Assembly: GCA_022702705.1 (NCBI GenBank) | Contig: CM040421.1 | Location: forward strand, 73,464,121 to 73,528,120 | Length of the DNA: 64,000 nt | Source of the DNA: Papilionanthe hookeriana x Papilionanthe teres | Taxonomy: Eukaryota; Streptophyta; Magnoliopsida; Asparagales; Orchidaceae | Reading direction: 5' to 3' | Shown here: piece after piece, positions 24,001 to 34,556 of the stretch | How positions within the stretch are numbered: the stretch's first letter is position 1 | Layout: each line of letters begins with the position of its first letter | Notes under the pieces: model-generated | What the model saw: only the letters and a program-made list of their open reading frames with translations | Databases searched by the model: none | What the model was told of the DNA's origin: nothing | Translations under genes and position numbers: made by a program

Positions 24001-25561
24001 AAGGAAGTGGGCTTTTGGATTTAAAGTAAATTTAGGATGAAAATTTTGTAAAGGATTGTGTCAAATAAATGCTGTAATTGGTTTAGGCATGTGTCATGAG
24101 TGGTTTGGAATCAATTTGGTGTGATTTGAAGTAGAATTGGGTTGAATTTGGGCTTTTTTTGGTAAAGGGGCCAAGGTGGGCCAAATTGGCCTAACTTGGG
24201 CTAAGGTTGGATTTAATGTAAAATTAATGTTGGGAAATGTTTATGGGAGTGTTACAAAGAGTTTTCAATTTTGGTTGGGCTCTAATTTTGGGATTGGGCC
24301 CATTTGTGTTAGGTTTGAGCTTAGTTCAATTTAAGAGATTTTGGTTTTGGGTTAGGTTTGGGTGGATTTTAGGTTCAAATTTTGGGAAAATAAAGTTAGT
24401 GTTTTGTTTATGGGGATGTTAGGAAGGCTTTAGAAAAGATTTGGGGCCAATTGGAGTTGAATTGAGCTAGGTTTGGGCTAGGTTTAGGTCATGGGCCAAA
24501 ATTGGGCCTTAGGCTTCAAATTGAAATTGAGCCCAAATGTCAATCAAATGGGAGTTTGATTTGGTCTAAATTGATATTGGGGATATTGAATTGAATTTTA
24601 GAATTGAATTGGACCAGAATTGAGGTCAATTGGGGTGGTTTGGTTTGACATTGGGTTCACTTGGGTTAAAAATGGGTCAATTGGGGGTTTTGGTAAAAGT
24701 GAGGTAAATTGGAAAAATTGGCCCATGGTGTAGTTGAACAAAATGAAATTAGGAATATTTGGGATTTTTTAGAATTTTTTGGAATTTTCTGAATTTTTAG
24801 ATTTTTGGGGTAAAAGGGTATTTTGATAATTTGGGGGGGGGTTTAGGGGTATTTTTGGAAATTTTGGTATTTTTGGCCAAAGATGGTCAATTTGAGTGGT
24901 GGGAAGTGTTTGGGATTGATTTTGAGGGATCTTGGGTAATTTAGGTAGTTTTGCAAATTTTGGGACATTTCAAGGGTATTTGGTAGGTTTGGCGGGTCCG
25001 GGGCCCCGGGAGTCAAAAATTGAAATTTTGAAAAAAAGAAGATTGATCAAGTGTGAGTGAAATGGAATCATTTTGGTTGAGCCATGAAGCCATATTAAGC
25101 CCATATGAGCCATGAGAGGACTCATTTGAGGCATTCACTATGTTGTTCCTAACCCTCTTAGCCAGGGGCTTAGGGGTTAAGGACCATCCATATGAATTAC
25201 CTACATGAGTTAGGATGTCAAGTTGGGTGAGAGTGTAGTTTTAGGACTTGGAATGTGTGTGAGATTGTAGTGTATGTGCAAGTCAACCCTCACCAGATCA
25301 GGCCACCCAGGGTATTCCTAAGGCCAAAAAGTCCTATAGGAAACTAATCCTTTAAACCCTCCACATTTGATTTCAACCCTCTAGGTGAGTAGGGGTCTAC
25401 AATCAAGCTTGTGGGGTTTGCAGGGAGTTAAAGAGTAGTTTGAATTTCTAAGTGGTGGGTTCCATTTCTAGTCCTCTAAGATTAGTCAAAGGAAAAGCCT
25501 AAGGCTAGATCCTAAGTACTAAAGAGAGAAGCAGAAGACCTCACCAAAATTGAGGTCAACA
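18043..25561 (-). repeat. Element B 3' LTR (7.5 kb)
   Basis: The plus strand runs from TGTTGGCATA to GAGGTCAACA. It lies directly against element A coding sequence on the left and its own PPT on the right. It has the same landmarks as the A LTRs: TTTATATAAA near 18240, stem-loop 18443-18464, dyads near 18755-18880, GC-rich island about 22390-22600, donor-like GTATG at 22768-22764 (minus) and a good TATA-like TATTTAAA at 23193-23200 (minus). A stretch at 20340-20560 is a run of TTTAATTTAA-type repeats. It is visibly more diverged from both A LTRs than they are from each other, so it is a different subfamily member. Confidence 0.85.
23193..23200 (-). promoter_or_regulatory. Candidate TATA box of the B LTR
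   Basis: The minus strand reads CTCTATTTAAACCC. The corresponding sites are ATTTAAA at 9400-9406 and TACTTAAA at 50460-50467 in the A LTRs, and TATAAATA in the C-type LTRs (39970 plus, 60248-60255 minus). All sit about 0.3-0.4 kb upstream of the donor-like GTATG. A second conserved TATA-like palindrome (TTTATATAAA near the LTR 3' end) is the competing candidate. Confidence 0.45.
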
Positions 25562-25581
25562 AATGGACCCCCAATAGGTGT
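25562..25581 (-). promoter_or_regulatory. Polypurine tract region of element B
   Basis: The same G5-containing sequence as in element A, next to the LTR start. The 18 bases 25564-25581 are exactly complementary, in element-sense RNA, to 38089-38106 in the leader downstream of the PBS. Confidence 0.7.
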
Positions 25582-27811
25582 GGTGTGCTAACCAAGTGCA
25601 CCGCGCGTATTGGCATTGACCGAAGAGATCAACAAAACCAACACAAATGTCCAAGTGACAAACTTAGGACGAAGTAGAAGAATTTCCGCTGGGGAGTATC
25701 AGGTATATTTCCAAGACTGGAGATTCTGAACTCTCGCTGGGGAATGGAAAAGGAGGTGAACTTCAAATCACAAGATCTGGGGAATTCGATTTAGATTTCA
25801 TTTTGCTTTTAAATTTCAAGTTTTAATGTGTGAGTTTAAATTTCGATTTGTTCTGAGTCTCAATTTCGATTGAAGTTTAATTTAAAATCGATTTAAGGAA
25901 ATTTTAAATTTGAAATTTGGATTTGAAATGAGAATTAAAACCTAGGTTTCAACCTCGGGATTGCGAAGAGAACTGGAATTTAGGTACCAGCCTCAGAGTG
26001 ACAATCAAAGTTTAAGTATCGACGGAAAAAGGATGAGAATCAGAATTTAGGTACTGATCTCGAGAGAGTGAGATTTGAAATTTAAGTATCAAACCTGAAA
26101 GAGAATCGAAATTTAGGTATCGATCTCGGATGAGAGAACTAGAATTTAGGTACCAACCTCGAAGGAGAGAACTGGAATTTAGGTACCAGTCTCGGCAATT
26201 TAGAATTGAGATTTAGGTATCAATTCGAAAGAGAATCGAAATTTAGGTATCGATCTCGAATGAGAGTCAGAATTTAGGTACCGACCTCGAAGGAAGAGAA
26301 CTGGAATTTAAGTACCAGTCTTAGAAATTTAGAATTGAAATTTAGGTATCAATTCAAAAGAGAATCGAAATTTAGGTATCGATCTCGAATGAGAGTCGGA
26401 ATTTAGGTACCGACCTCGAAGGAAGAGAACTAGAATTTAGGTACCAGTCTCAAAAATTTAGAATTGAAATTTAGGTATCAATTCGAAAGAGAATCGAAAT
26501 TTAGGTATCGATCTCGAATGAGAGTCAAAATTTAGGTACCAACCTCGAAGGAAGAGAACTGGAATTTAGGTACCAGTCTCGGAAATTTAGAATTGAAATT
26601 TAGGTATCAATTCGAAAGAGAATCAAAATTTAGGCATTGATCTTGAATGAGAGTCGGAATTTAGGTAATGACCTCGAAGGAAGAGAACTGGAATTTAGGT
26701 ACTAGTCTCGAAAATTTAGAATTGAAATTTAGGTATCAATTCGAAAGAGAATCGAAATTTAGGTATCAATCTCGAATGAGAGTCAGAATTTAGGTACCGA
26801 CCTCGAAGGAAGAGAACTGGAATTTAGATATCAGTCTCAGAAATTTAGAATTGAAATTTAGGTATTAATTCGAAAGAGAATCGAAATTTAGGTATCGATC
26901 TCGAATGAGAGTCGGAATTTAGGTACCGACCTCGAAGGAAGAGAACTGGAATTTAGGTTCCAGTCTCAGAAATTTAGAATTGAAATTTATGTATCAATTC
27001 GAAAGAGAATCGAAATTTAGGTATCGATCTCGAATGAGAGTCGAAAGGAAGAGAATTGGAATTTAGGTACCGGTCTCAGAAATTTAGAATTGAAATTTAG
27101 GTTTCAATTCGAAAGAGAATCGAAATTTAGCTATTGATCTCGAAGGAAGAGAACTGAAATTTAGGTACGAGTCTCGAAAATTTAGAATTGAAAGGAGCTG
27201 GTAAGTGTACAAAGCTGAAAAGACTTGACTTAGCAATAAGTCGAGGAAAATATTCAAATTTCAAAAGAGTTTCAAACATATTTCGATTGAGAGAAGAACT
27301 GAAAGGTTCGATTAGAGGATTCAGATCAGAATTCAATTTGAGATTTAGATTTGTTTTGTTTGTCCTTTAACGATCCCATTTTATTTTGTTTTTGTTTATT
27401 TAGTGTTCATGTGAATTTGAGGTTCATTTTAATATTCAGATTTTTAGGAAAAGTTCTCATTTATTTTCTTTTCCTTTCTGTTCTTCATTCAAAGTTTATT
27501 TAACTCTAATGGCGTTTCCCAGTCAATTTGCACAAAAAGAGGTGAAGGCAAAATATGACGTAGTCGTTTTCATTCCAACTTGTTGAAAATACATCATACA
27601 ACTTGATCTAATCATGATGACATTTTCCTCGGAAATTTAAAGTCTCATACAATCCATGTAAATCCAAAACGGATTGTGTAAGATTCTTGTTGATCCATCC
27701 AAAAGTGTCTGTCAAAAATCCATGTCTGAATAGTAAGAAACATGGGCAATAACATCACCTTCCAAGCCACCCTTGGCAGGAATGCCGCATGGATGTGTAT
27801 TGGAGGTGTGC
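25582..27811 (-). repeat. Element B 3' UTR with 129-bp satellite array
   Basis: A tandem array at about 25960-27190 with a unit of about 129 bp (start points 26167, 26296, 26425), made of four subunits of about 32 bp. The subunits are clearly related to those of element A, but with AATTTAGGTA in place of AATTTGGTA and an extra fourth subunit. The remaining UTR (27191-27811) aligns with 13660-14546 of A. Confidence 0.85.
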
Positions 27812-29315
27812 TTATTTCCCATGTAACTCACGACTCATAGGGCCGGAGACTCTCCAATTCCGGATGCAGTTGAAAGGGGTAAGGCATTTTTCGTCGTCCA
27901 TTCTTCTAAAAGTAACTGAGATTCGGTCCACAGACACTCCTGGAATGCAATGCTTCGCAACGTCTGCTCCGTTTCCTTTTAACACCAGGACAAAACCTAC
28001 CAGTAGTGGTATCTCCACCGACCCTCGGAACTCACCGGGGCATGCAATCTGGAGGTTAGATCCGAACATGATGTTGCACTGGTTGACGAATCATAATGTG
28101 CAGAAGGGTCTAACAAAGTCATGATGGTCTATATGCAGAGGTATGCAGTCGCCTTCCTTGTAGATGTTAATAATGCAGCTGTTGGGTATGAAATCTGCAG
28201 GCAATAGCCTCCATGTTATCATCCTTTTCACCATTCTCTTAATGATTCTTGGCATCAGATCCACCTCACTACGATGGAGTATCCCTGGTGGATTTCCTTT
28301 TCTGTCTATGGCAAAATTGTAGCAACATCCGCATTGGATTGTAACTCTTCCTTTTCCTGGCATCCATCTTCGGGGTTCTGAATATGTCTTCTCTCTCGGG
28401 CGGCCGGCTCGACCCATTTTACTGCAATTCAAGGATGCAATCCACAATTTGTTGTTGCTCATAATCCGAGAAAACATCCGTATGCGGCTCGAGGCCTTCC
28501 AAGATGTTGACCCTCTTGTTTCCAATTCTTTCAAAGTATTCAAAGGTTTTCTTCTCAACTAATTGCATTTTCTCCAGCTTGTATTCCGGGATTATCTGAA
28601 GTCCTCGGTGTCTAGTAACATACTGCGGGATGTATGGCTCAACCCCAGCACGTTCTTCTGCATGTCTCGGCTCCTCGGGGATAGTCTCCGTAGGGACATC
28701 CTCAGGGGTTGCTTTCGCAACAAAACTCTTCGGATCCAGTACATCTGGTCGGCGTCGAGGTACTGACTCTCTTTCTGCTTTTCTTGGTATTTCTCTTATC
28801 TGTTCAGACTTTCTTGGAATTGACTTTCTTCTTTCTGGTTCCTAACGAACCGATCTCCTTGGAGCATTTGCACTAACGGTATCCATTGTTTGTTTATGTT
28901 GATCTTCTGCTAACTTGGTCAACATTTTGCGAATGCGACGATTCTTATTTCTTTGCTGGGTAACAGTGAGAGTAGCTCTCCTTACCCCTTGAATTTCTGT
29001 GGGCGTGGCGCTGACAAGCCTACCCTCTGTTGTGGCAACCACAAACTTAACTTTCTTATCTTCTCCAGTTGCATGCGCGACGTTTACATTTCTTTTCTTG
29101 CTGCTGGATTGGTGGCTCGGGCCACCCATTTTCATCACTGTCTGGCTGTGAAATTCTTCTCGATCAACTAGGATCCAATCATCTTCTTTGTATTGTAAGC
29201 CGGCTGGTGTGAAGTATGAGTCAATCTCTATCACTGCTCCATCCCTTACCCTCTTTTCATCAAGTGCTAGACTCACGCCATTTCTAAAGTTTAGAACCAA
29301 CCGACCGTTTGACAT
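27812..29315 (-). pseudogene. Element B 3' ORF: ORF1-like domain plus AlkB (ALKBH9/10-type) dioxygenase
   Basis: This is the same protein as at 14547-16034. Lesions are a stop at 28842-28844, a one-base insertion near 28421 and a stop near 28093, none shared with element A. The N-terminal MSNGRLVLNF block, the TQQRNKNRRIRK motif, the linker PEEPRHAEE and the AlkB core are all present. AlkB residues are conserved: N-x-Y (IINIY), HID, AKHC and RISVTFR. The segment CNIMFGSNL is, by eye, even closer to plant ALKBH9/10 than the A copy. Because the breaks differ, the common ancestor must have had an open frame. Confidence 0.88.
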
Positions 29316-29639
29316 TTCCCTGCAAAAAAATAAGGAAAGGATCAGGGGCTATACTAAGGACAAGAACAATAAGAAAAACACTTAAAAATTCTTATTCACT
29401 TCTTTTAAATTTAAAGGAAGTAGGAAGAGAGGAGAAAATATCAGGAATGAATGGATTTAAAAGGAAATATTGACATTTTTATTATTACGATTTTCCATGT
29501 TTTCTTTTTAACATTTTTGTTGATGAGATTTTTTTATCATCCATTTTATTTTGTTTTGGGTTTGGACCCAGTCACAAAGTGATTACTTCACCCGTGTTTC
29601 TAGGGATAAGATTCTACTTTAGAGGCCACCCTTTAAAAC

Positions 29640-30385
29640 ATTAGGTTGCGTAGTATTTCTTTAAATACCGTCCATTGATCGGAAGCATGGGTCATCCTCC
29701 ATGGCAATTCACCATTTGGTAGGAACCTCCTGAGTAGACTGTCTCGACCACGAACGACCCTTCCCATGTTGGTTCAAACTTACCTCCTATCTCGCAATGT
29801 GCAAGAATAGGTCTTCTGAGAACCAAAAACAAGTCACCGACTTTGAATGTCCTGGGACGGACTAATTTATCATGGGCCTGGATCATATTGGCTTGATACA
29901 GTTCCAAATTCTGCTACACTGAAAGTCTTTTCCCTTCCAAGATTTCCAATTCTTCCAGTCGTAGTCTGGCATTTTCTTCTGTAGTGATCTTTTCTGCAAC
30001 TGCAATTCAGAGTGACAGAAGCTGAACTTCCAGGGGCAAGACGGCCTCGAACCCGTACACTAAAGCGTAAGGCGTAGACTGAGTAGGAGTCCTAAAAGTT
30101 GTCCTGTAGGCCCATAAGGCTTCTAAGAACTTCTCATGCCAAATTCTCTTATTGTCATCCAAAGTTTTCTTTAAAATTTGAACGAGAGTTTTATTAAAAG
30201 CCTCGGCCAGGCCATTTGCTCTTGGGTAGTAGATCATTGAGTATCGCTAATCTATCCCGTGTCTTCTGAAAAAATTGTTGATCTTTCTACTCTTGAATGC
30301 AGACCCATTATCTGAAATGATCCTGCGTGGTACTCCAAAATGGTAGACGACTTTGTTCTTGAAAAACTGTAGCACGTGGTGTGCC
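29640..30385 (-). pseudogene. Element B integrase, core and C-terminus
   Basis: It contains ISDNGS (second Asp), NGLAEAFNKT (Glu), WAYRTTFRTPT and the C-terminal GGKFEPTWEGSFVV. The upstream boundary at 30385 is abrupt: the zinc-binding domain and the first catalytic Asp, present in element A at 17110-17672, are replaced by LTR sequence. Stops also interrupt the frame (30238-30245). Confidence 0.85.
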
Positions 30386-30998
30386 TAATTTTTCACAGAG
30401 ATGGCCTCTGACCTTGAAAAATTCAGGGAATGTTCCCAAGATCAGAGGATTCAAAAGCCCTATGGTCTCATGCCATGGTGAATTGTCTATGCAAATGGAG
30501 AATCAAATCATTGAAAATAGTAAATAAAATATTAAAAATAAAATACTCATCCAATTAACTTGATTTCTTTTCCACATTATTTTCCTCTGTTCACTGAGCA
30601 GTAGGGTATTTTTATTTTATTTTTGTGATTTTTCTAAACGAAGATATGAATTTTTGAAGTTCTGGTAATTAAATAATTCAAAAATACCCTAATTTCCTAC
30701 TTATCCGACTCGGCGCCGCGTCATCCTATGGCGGATCGAAAGCCCACCCAGGGTATTCCTAAGGCCAAAAAGTCCTATAGGAAACTCATTCTTTAAACCC
30801 TCCACATTTGATTTCAACCCTCTAGGTGATTAGGGGTCTACAATCAAGCTTGTGGGGTTTGCAGGGAGTTAAGGAGTAGTTTGAATTTCTAAGTGGTGGG
30901 TTCCATTTCTAGTCCTCTAAGATTAGTCAAAGGAAAAGCTTAAGGCTAGATCCTCAGTACTAAAGAGAGAAGCAAAAGACCTCACCAAAATTGAGGTC
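30386..30998 (-). repeat. Mosaic LTR remnant inside pol
   Basis: Two LTR pieces are joined. Bases 30386 to about 30747 match LTR positions about 22075-22440, and about 30748 to 30998 match about 25305-25558. The junction falls at a short shared CCCAC-like sequence. The right end is the LTR terminus, short of its last bases (GAGGTCA instead of GAGGTCAACA). Both pieces are closer to the B LTR than to the A LTRs. The likeliest reading is the deleted 5' LTR of element B. Confidence 0.75.
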
Positions 30999-31317
30999 AC
31001 TGTCCAGCGACCTGTAGAATGATCAACTGAGAATCCCCGTAGATATTGATGTCTGTTATCCCCATCTGAATGGTTAATTCTAATCCAGTTATAAGAACTT
31101 CATATTTGGCCTCGTTGTTCATACATGGCTCTGTTAAATGGTAGGAGTATCTTAACATTCCCCGCTCCAGTGTTATAAATATTAGTCTGATTCCTGCCTT
31201 ACCAGGCACTATCATTTGTGATTCTTTATCTTTTTGTGTTGAAGATGCTCCTTCAAAGTACAGCTCCCAACGCTGTTCGTCTGGGTCTTCTAGGCTCATT
31301 ATCTGCTGATCAGACAA
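30999..31317 (-). pseudogene. Second RNase H (aRNH), upstream part
   Basis: It begins WELYFEGASS, where the family normally has an Asp before GAS (here Glu), followed by NNEAKYEVL and NIYGDSQLI. It follows the RT-linked RNase H with a short overlap. Presence of two RNase H domains in tandem is diagnostic of the Tat group. The domain runs into the LTR remnant at 30998. Its last 170 bases duplicate 17870-18042 with about 13 differences, mostly transitions. Confidence 0.8.
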
Positions 31318-31921
31318 GTTGTCGTTGAGAGGCGATTCTGCCGATAGAGGGTGTCTTTGCGAGGAAGTCTACTAGGACTTGTCCCTTTATGGCACGAAGA
31401 GGAACTAAAGTTATATCGAATTGCAATATTATCATAGACCACCTGACAAGTCTGCCAGAAAGCGTCGGTCGGGTCATCAAATATTGCAACGGATTAGACT
31501 CCGAAATAAGGTTGACCTTATGAGAAAGCATGTAATGCCTGAGCTTTTGAGCAGCGAAGATCAGGTCCAAACAATGCTTCTCAATCAAGGGATACTTTAC
31601 TTCTGTCAGAATTAAACGACGACTTAAGTAGTAGAGAGCGTTTTCTTTTCCCTCGTCATTGACTTGGGCTAGCAGGGCTCCGAGAAAATCGTCTAAAGCT
31701 GCGGTATAAAGTATTAACGGTCGACCCGAGATTGGGGCTACTAAAATAGGAGGTGTCTTTAAATATTGCTTAATGTCCTCGAAGGCCCGCTGGCATTTCT
31801 CTTCCCAAATGAATTTGGCGTCCTTTTTAACTAATGCCGAGAAGGGCTGACACCGACCTAACAAAATCGAGATAAAGCGTCGAAGATATGCTAATTTTCC
31901 TTGAAAGGATCGTTGTTTCAT
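31310..31921 (-). pseudogene. RT connection and RNase H domain of element A
   Basis: It has the gypsy RT thumb/RNase H signature: FSALVKKDAKFIW, LILYTAALDDFLGALLAQ, YYLSRRL, YPLIEKHCLDLIFAAQKLRHY and the terminal QVLVDFLAK. It lies directly downstream of the RT palm and upstream of the aRNH. A stop or frame break separates it from the RT block at 31922-31933. Confidence 0.85.
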
Positions 31922-31933
31922 GGTTTTGGGAGG

Positions 31934-32800
31934 TTACATTTCTAAAATAGCTTTAATCTTCGTTGGATCGATTTCAATTCCACGATGTCGGAGAACAAAT
32001 CCTAAGAATTTCCCAGAGGTGACGCTGAATGCGCATTTCAAGGGATTCATCTTAAGGTTATAATGTCTTAATCGCTCGAAAACAATTCTCAAATCATACA
32101 GGTGATCTTCTTTTAGTTTGCTTTTGATGACCACATCATCCACATAGCACTCGACTTGGTTGTGAATGAGATCATCAAAAATTCTTGTCATTGCTCTTTG
32201 GTATGTTGCTCCTGCATTCTTCAGTCCGAAAAGCATCACTTTGTAGCAGTATACTCCGATTGGTGTTCTGAAGGCTGTGAGCTTCTCATCTTCTGGTGCC
32301 ATCTTTATCTGATTGTATCCTGATGATCCATCCATGAAAGAGAAGATTTCATGTGTCGAAGCGATGTCGATTATCAGTTATGGTATTGGTAGAGGAAATT
32401 CATCCTTTGGACATGCCTTGTTCAAATCTCTGAAATCTATGCAGTTTCTGATCTGTCATTTCTTCTTTCTGACTGGTACCACATTGGCTAACCAAGTCAG
32501 ATATTTTTCTTCACGGACAAATTTAGTTTCTATTAGCTTCTTAACTTCAGCTATAACTTGTTGTTCAATCTCTAGACGCATTCTTCTAGAAGCTTGCCTG
32601 ACTGGAACGACAGTGTGATCCACTCCTAGTTTGTGAACTGCGACTTTTGGAGCTAATCCTGGCATTTTATCATAACTCCAAGCAAAAAAATCCTTGAATT
32701 CCATCAATAGTCTGATCATATTTTCAGAGTCTTCTTTATTGAGCAATGAGCTAACAAAGGTCAGCCTAGACTCTTCGCAAGTACCCAAGTTAACTTCCAT
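31934..32800 (-). pseudogene. Reverse transcriptase of element A
   Basis: Conserved blocks in order are FFAWSYDKMPGL, a hydrophobic stretch ending NVVPVRKKK (32800-32456), DFRDLNKACPKDEFPLP in a broken stretch near 32400, MDGSSGYNQI, FGLKNAGATYQR, and the catalytic YVDD at 32146-32135. The frame is broken between 32456 and 32335. It is typical Ty3/gypsy RT. Confidence 0.9.
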
Positions 32801-32908
32801 TAACTCGTCTATTGTAGATTTAATTTCTTCTTCAAATTCTGGTGGAGCATCTCCGATTGGCAGATCTTCGAGATTACTTGAGGCTTCTAAGCAAACTTCA
32901 TTAGTCTC

Positions 32909-33304
32909 TTAACTGACGACCAAGCAAAATCTCATATCATCAACTGATCCTACTGTGCCGAATCCGAGACCATGTTTTGAATTGGGAGGCCAACTGGCGT
33001 TATTCCATAATTTTTCAAAGTGTTGTGATTGACCTTTTGTCCATTGTTTAGGTAAGACACCACGTTGAATTAAATTTTGAACACAGGGAGAATACCACTT
33101 AAAAGGTAGTTCCATTAATTCAGAAGAATCAACATCTTCAAATTCTACATCATTTTCAGTTTTGGAAGAAAAAGCACGACAGTTGAATTTGATAGGTTTA
33201 GTACCGCCACCATGTACCTCCTTGAACACAATACCCTCGACCTTACTAAGATAGATCAAGGTCAGGGTCATAGTATGCACATAGTGATTAATCTTTTCAT
33301 ACAT
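32909..33304 (-). pseudogene. PR-RT linker of element A
   Basis: A polyprotein segment between protease and RT, without a named domain. It contains LPFKWYSPCVQNLI and GVLPKQWTKG and keeps coding-like composition. The frame changes on both sides, so it is damaged. It is not a separate gene. Confidence 0.6.
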
Positions 33305-33361
33305 TGATTTGTATTCTTCTTTCTTTTCTTCTTCGAAAGAGATCTTGAACTGTGGTTTCTT

Positions 33362-34384
33362 CTAATTTTTTGTTTCTGCTTCTTTCTTAATTCCTTCTTC
33401 TTCGAAACTATTCTCCCAATCAACTTCGATGACCGGTTTCTTCTGTCCAATTTTTCCAATGTCTCTTCCTTGACCCCGTCCCCGGCCTCGACCTCGGGTG
33501 CGAGTTCTGGAGAAACCTTCACCATCTCGTCGTAAGGGAGTGGTGAGTAACTGTTGGACTAGAATTTTAGGCTCTTCATCGTCTCGAACTTCTTTTGCTT
33601 CGTTTGGTACGGTGTTTCTGGAGAAGATAGTTTTCTTCGGAGGCGCGTAGTAGGCTGCATCTTCGTGAATTTCGATTTCATGCACTGAGAATGGTTGCAA
33701 ATCACCTTTGATACACTGTTCTCCTCCTTCATAATACTTTATGCACTGGTGCAGAGACGACAGTACCATCCGGTTCTCATGGATCCATGGCCGACCCAGT
33801 AGAGCGTTGAATGATGTCTCAGAATCAATTATATGTAATTTTGCGGTTGTCTTTGCTAAGTCACCGGTCATCATTAATAGTGTTATCGATCCAAGGGCTC
33901 GTTCTCCTTTTTGATTGAAGCCTCTTAGTAACATCTTATCTGCTTTGAGGTTGCGAGAGTCAATTTCCAAATATGCTAACGTTCGAAGGCTCATTATGTT
34001 GATTGATGCTCCCGGATCAACCAACACCCTGGAGAGCGTGAACTTTCCAATAGTTACTGAAATGTACAATAGTCGGTTGTGATCTGCTGTTCCCAGTACT
34101 AGATCATTGTCTGTGAAGGTAACACCTCGCTGTTCTTTTAACAAGCAAACCTCGTCGAAGGAATTACCAGCCATTTGAGCTAAGCAAATTTCTGGGTCAA
34201 GTAAGGCCTTGATCAGAGTTTCCCTCATCTCCTTTGATAGAATTAGAGCATCGTTTATGCTCAGTTTGGCTGGTAGCTTCCTAAGATGGGCTAGCACATT
34301 ATAATCCACCTTATTACCATGTTCCTCGGTTTCTTCCTGAACGGGCAATTCTTCTGCTGGGGTTGGCTCTTCCTGAGCATCCAC
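33362..34384 (-). pseudogene. Protease region of element A polyprotein
   Basis: An open stretch of 340 codons. A retropepsin active site is seen at residues 121-130 (LVDPGASINI, Asp123; DPG replaces the usual DT/SG), with the downstream ALLGRPWIH block near residue 195. A basic RG-rich segment (RTRGRGRGRGQGRD) follows near residue 300, possibly for nucleic-acid binding. This is the longest intact stretch of element A apart from lesions at both ends. Confidence 0.85.
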
Positions 34385-34556
34385 CTACTTTCCTTTATCC
34401 TTTGGACCCATTCTAGGAGTAGAACTTTTCCGCTCCTTAGATTGACTTCTGTTATTTCTTCTGAATCTTTCAATGTCTCCTTTTGAATCAGAACACTGGC
34501 TCTTTTGGAGTTGTCTCGGAATCTGACGGCTCTAATTCTATTGTGATTGGAGTTCC

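Larger units (their letters stand above)
18043..30998 (-). mobile_element. Element B: nested Tat/Ogre-like element, internally deleted
   Basis: A second family member on the minus strand, inserted in the aRNH of element A. It has a full 3' LTR (18043-25561), PPT, 3' UTR with its own satellite, 3' ORF with AlkB, integrase C-terminus and core, and then a mosaic LTR fragment (30386-30998) that I read as the remnant of its 5' LTR. PBS, ORF1, gag, PR, RT and the integrase N-terminus are missing. The left TSD would be CGGTG (18038-18042); the right side does not show it and instead repeats about 170 bases of target. An alternative is that B continues beyond 30999 and was joined to A by recombination within pol. 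Confidence 0.6.
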
